Source: Candidatus Omnitrophota bacterium (lineage in GTDB: Bacteria > Omnitrophota > Gorgyraeia > 2-01-FULL-45-10). Taken from it: 25,199 bases of DNA. Position 1 is the first letter of the stretch. Every line of letters starts with the position of its first letter. Where the stretch lies: NCBI GenBank assembly GCA_026387165.1, contig JAPLMG010000192.1, forward strand, positions 1 through 25,199, given 5' to 3'. Shown here piece by piece: positions 23,630-25,199 of this stretch. Both the position numbers and the translations under genes were made by a program. The notes under the pieces are model-generated. The model was not told where the DNA came from. It worked only from the letters and a program-made list of their open reading frames with translations, and made no database searches.

Positions 23630-24439
23630 TCACGCAACACCTAATGCTTCTGCCATCTCCTGCATGATTTTTTTATTCTCGGAAAATTTTGATTCTGTTG
23701 ACAGAGGCGCGCATTTTGAGAGTTTCTGTTCTCCCAGTAAAAGCCTGCACGCAAAGGCAAGACAAGTCGCGTCGCCGCATGCTCTGCAATTTGTCTTTGG
23801 GAGCCAGCCGTAAATCTGAAGGGCGGTTACCTTGACCTTTTCTTCGTAGTTCGGTTTTATGGTATCCCGGCGGCGATATGTATCATTTATCAGCTTCTTA
23901 ACCTCATCCAATATCATCCATGCATCAATAATGTCGCTTGCCTTAGCAATAGTTACCTTAATACTATAGAGGTTGATAAGGCGGCGTTCTTTGGCATATG
24001 TCAGTATGGAAGCATTTTTATTATATGAAGCCCCTTTTATTACCGCATTAAGATATGGCAGGAGTTCCGTTATGTCGCGATCGAAATACGCTATAAGGCG
24101 TATCTTTTTCTCATCGGCCATGCAGGGGGCGACGTAGCAAAGCGTGATGGTCTTTAGAAACTCTCCTTCGGATGGCGACGCCTTATATGCCTGGGCCCTA
24201 TTTAAAAGATCCTCTTCGTAATCACGGTATAAAAACTTGTAGTAACCGGTTATCGGTACACCATTATCAATAAGAATACGGCAAATTTCCTGCCGATACT
24301 TTTCCGACACCGCTACCGCTAAGGTCGAAATATGCTTATAATCGATATTTTTGGTAACCAGTACCCTCTGGGCTTTTAATCCTTCGTCTTGATTCGGAAA
24401 AACGATAATTTCATACTGCTTACTCTTGTCTATTTCCAA
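23630..24439 (-). CDS. DUF3343-like/4Fe-4S protein of the arsenic operon
   Basis: 269 residues, soluble. Residues about 8-65 resemble DUF3343 (small carrier-like fold, EGLKAQRVLVTKNIDYKHI). The middle (about 98-190) contains CYVAPC and SIKVTIAKASDIIDAW and is unassigned. The C-terminus is an Fe-S domain with Cys218, Cys221, Cys226 and Cys243 in a CxxCx4Cx16C pattern (KTNCRACGDATCLAF), as in CODH- and Rnf-type 4Fe-4S modules. It overlaps the long acr3 frame by a few bases and follows the ArsG-like gene by nine. An electron-transfer, sensor or metalloid-handling role is inferred from context only. Confidence 0.75.
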   Translation of the reverse strand: MEIDKSKQYEIIVFPNQDEGLKAQRVLVTKNIDYKHISTLAVAVSEKYRQEICRILIDNGVPITGYYKFLYRDYEEDLLNRAQAYKASPSEGEFLKTITLCYVAPCMADEKKIRLIAYFDRDITELLPYLNAVIKGASYNKNASILTYAKERRLINLYSIKVTIAKASDIIDAWMILDEVKKLINDTYRRRDTIKPNYEEKVKVTALQIYGWLPKTNCRACGDATCLAFACRLLLGEQKLSKCAPLSTESKFSENKKIMQEMAEALGVA

Positions 24440-24448
24440 TAGCGCACC

Positions 24449-25138
24449 CTAAAATAATCTAAAAATATATATCCCCGTATAGTACAGCCCTACTATGATA
24501 AATACGGCTCCAGTGATCTTACGGGCGTAGTATTCAAGTTGGGTAATTTTGTGAAACCAATGACTCAGGGATGTCACACCTAAGGCGATTGCAACAGCAA
24601 ATGCGAGAACCGGTAACCCTGTGCCAATTCCATAAATAAACGGCAGGATGATACCGCTCTTGCTGTTAATCGCTAAAGGAATAAGGCTCCCAAAGAATAA
24701 CGCCGCGGAAATAGGGCAAAACGCCATAGCAAAGATAAAGCCGAGCAAAAAGGCGCCCGGCGCGCCGGATTCCGCAAGCCTATTATGATGTTTTTGTGAA
24801 AGCGACACTCCCGGCAAGCGAATAGTAATTATTTCTAGCAAAATAAGCCCGGTAAGAATTAATAGCGGGCCCAGAGCCTTACCCATGTATTTCTGTAGAA
24901 ATTGGGCAACTTGGGGAACGCTTAAGAGAGAACCGATGATGATCCATCCCAGGATCGCGTAAGAAACCATCCGCCCCAGCGTATATGCCAACCCTGAATT
25001 AAAGACAAGCGCCGGATGAGTTATCTTCTTAGACAGAAAAGATATGGCGGCCACATTACTGGCCAAAGGGCAAGGGCTTATTGAAGTTAATATGCCTAAC
25101 CACAACGCTGACGCAAGACCTATGAATATTTCTGTCAT
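24449..25138 (-). CDS. ArsG-like / CcdA-DsbD-type permease
   Basis: 229 residues with six or seven helices. SISPCPLASNVAAISF in helix 1 and AMAFCPISAALFFGSL in helix 4 are the paired Cys-Pro motifs of the DsbD/CcdA thiol-disulfide electron carrier superfamily. The pattern fits the ArsG subgroup annotated as organoarsenical efflux permeases. The start overlaps the upstream partial gene (ATGA). With ACR3 two genes downstream, an arsenic-linked role is favoured; a plain CcdA-like electron carrier is the alternative. Confidence 0.82.
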   Translation of the reverse strand: MTEIFIGLASALWLGILTSISPCPLASNVAAISFLSKKITHPALVFNSGLAYTLGRMVSYAILGWIIIGSLLSVPQVAQFLQKYMGKALGPLLILTGLILLEIITIRLPGVSLSQKHHNRLAESGAPGAFLLGFIFAMAFCPISAALFFGSLIPLAINSKSGIILPFIYGIGTGLPVLAFAVAIALGVTSLSHWFHKITQLEYYARKITGAVFIIVGLYYTGIYIFRLF

Positions 25139-25199
25139 TGTGCTTCCTTTAATAAATCGGCGACCCCGTTCTTCACATAATCGATAAACATCTCTTTAT
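25135..25199 (-). CDS. Partial gene, C-terminal end only
   Basis: The window edge cuts off the rest. The visible end reads KEMFIDYVKNGVADLLKEAQ then TGA, which overlaps the ATG of the ArsG-like gene by four bases, so they are translationally coupled. A small thioredoxin-like or ArsF-like partner would suit this position, but the fragment is too short to tell. Confidence 0.6.
   Translation of the reverse strand, partial: KEMFIDYVKNGVADLLKEAQ

Noticed and set aside
25135..25199. Naming the cut gene as thioredoxin or ArsF
   Set aside because: Only about 20 residues are visible; kept as an unnamed partial gene.

Overview
The window looks like chromosome from an uncultured, probably anaerobic Gram-negative bacterium with intermediate GC. 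Candidatus Omnitrophota or a neighbouring PVC-type lineage is my best guess, held at low to moderate confidence. It rests on the YaiO-like outer-membrane barrel, the bacterial RtcB/archease pair, an archaeal-type Thi4, receiver domains fused to enzymes, and a very high load of short palindromic repeats. No 16S gene or other decisive marker is present. Apart from the recombinase at the left end, every gene reads on the minus strand.

Left end (1-2434): a large serine recombinase abuts a tRNA-Ser(UGA) gene. It is flanked by ~95-bp inverted repeats that include its own 3' coding end and the tRNA 3' end. A low-GC gene with a helix-turn-helix plus possible LAGLIDADG-like layout follows.

Housekeeping block (2463-8738): an M50-like membrane metallopeptidase, serS bracketed by two copies of a composite palindromic repeat, the RNA-repair pair archease-rtcB behind a good sigma-70-type promoter, and a CPA2 cation/proton antiporter with a C-terminal PTS EIIA domain. 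A palindromic element sits in frame inside archease.

Main operon-like block (21266 down to 8972): ten minus-strand genes, mostly with gaps of 0-120 bp. They are pfkA, cstA, a receiver-YvcK/GlmR fusion, a receiver-sugar-nucleotide epimerase/dehydratase fusion, a stand-alone receiver, a YaiO-like outer-membrane barrel, a membrane-anchored HEAT protein, a processive-type GT2 glycosyltransferase, a DPM1-like GT2 and a TMTC-like GT-C/TPR membrane protein. My reading (inference) is a module that couples carbon status (Pfk, CstA, YvcK) through receiver domains to sugar-nucleotide supply and export or attachment of a surface polysaccharide. No histidine kinase is in the window.

Right end (21403-25199): thi4 is preceded by a TPP riboswitch with an intrinsic terminator. 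The aptamer is interrupted at the P4/P5 junction by two tandem palindromic hairpins. Then comes an arsenic-resistance-like operon (partial gene, ArsG-like permease, DUF3343-like/4Fe-4S protein, ACR3 arsenite exporter). No arsR is visible; it may lie beyond the right edge.

A recurring theme is short palindromic repeats (at least six families) sitting exactly on functional boundaries. They provide stop codons (serS, the receiver gene, thi4), an apparent signal-peptide core (the YaiO-like gene), the rtcB leader, an in-frame segment of archease, and an insertion inside a riboswitch.
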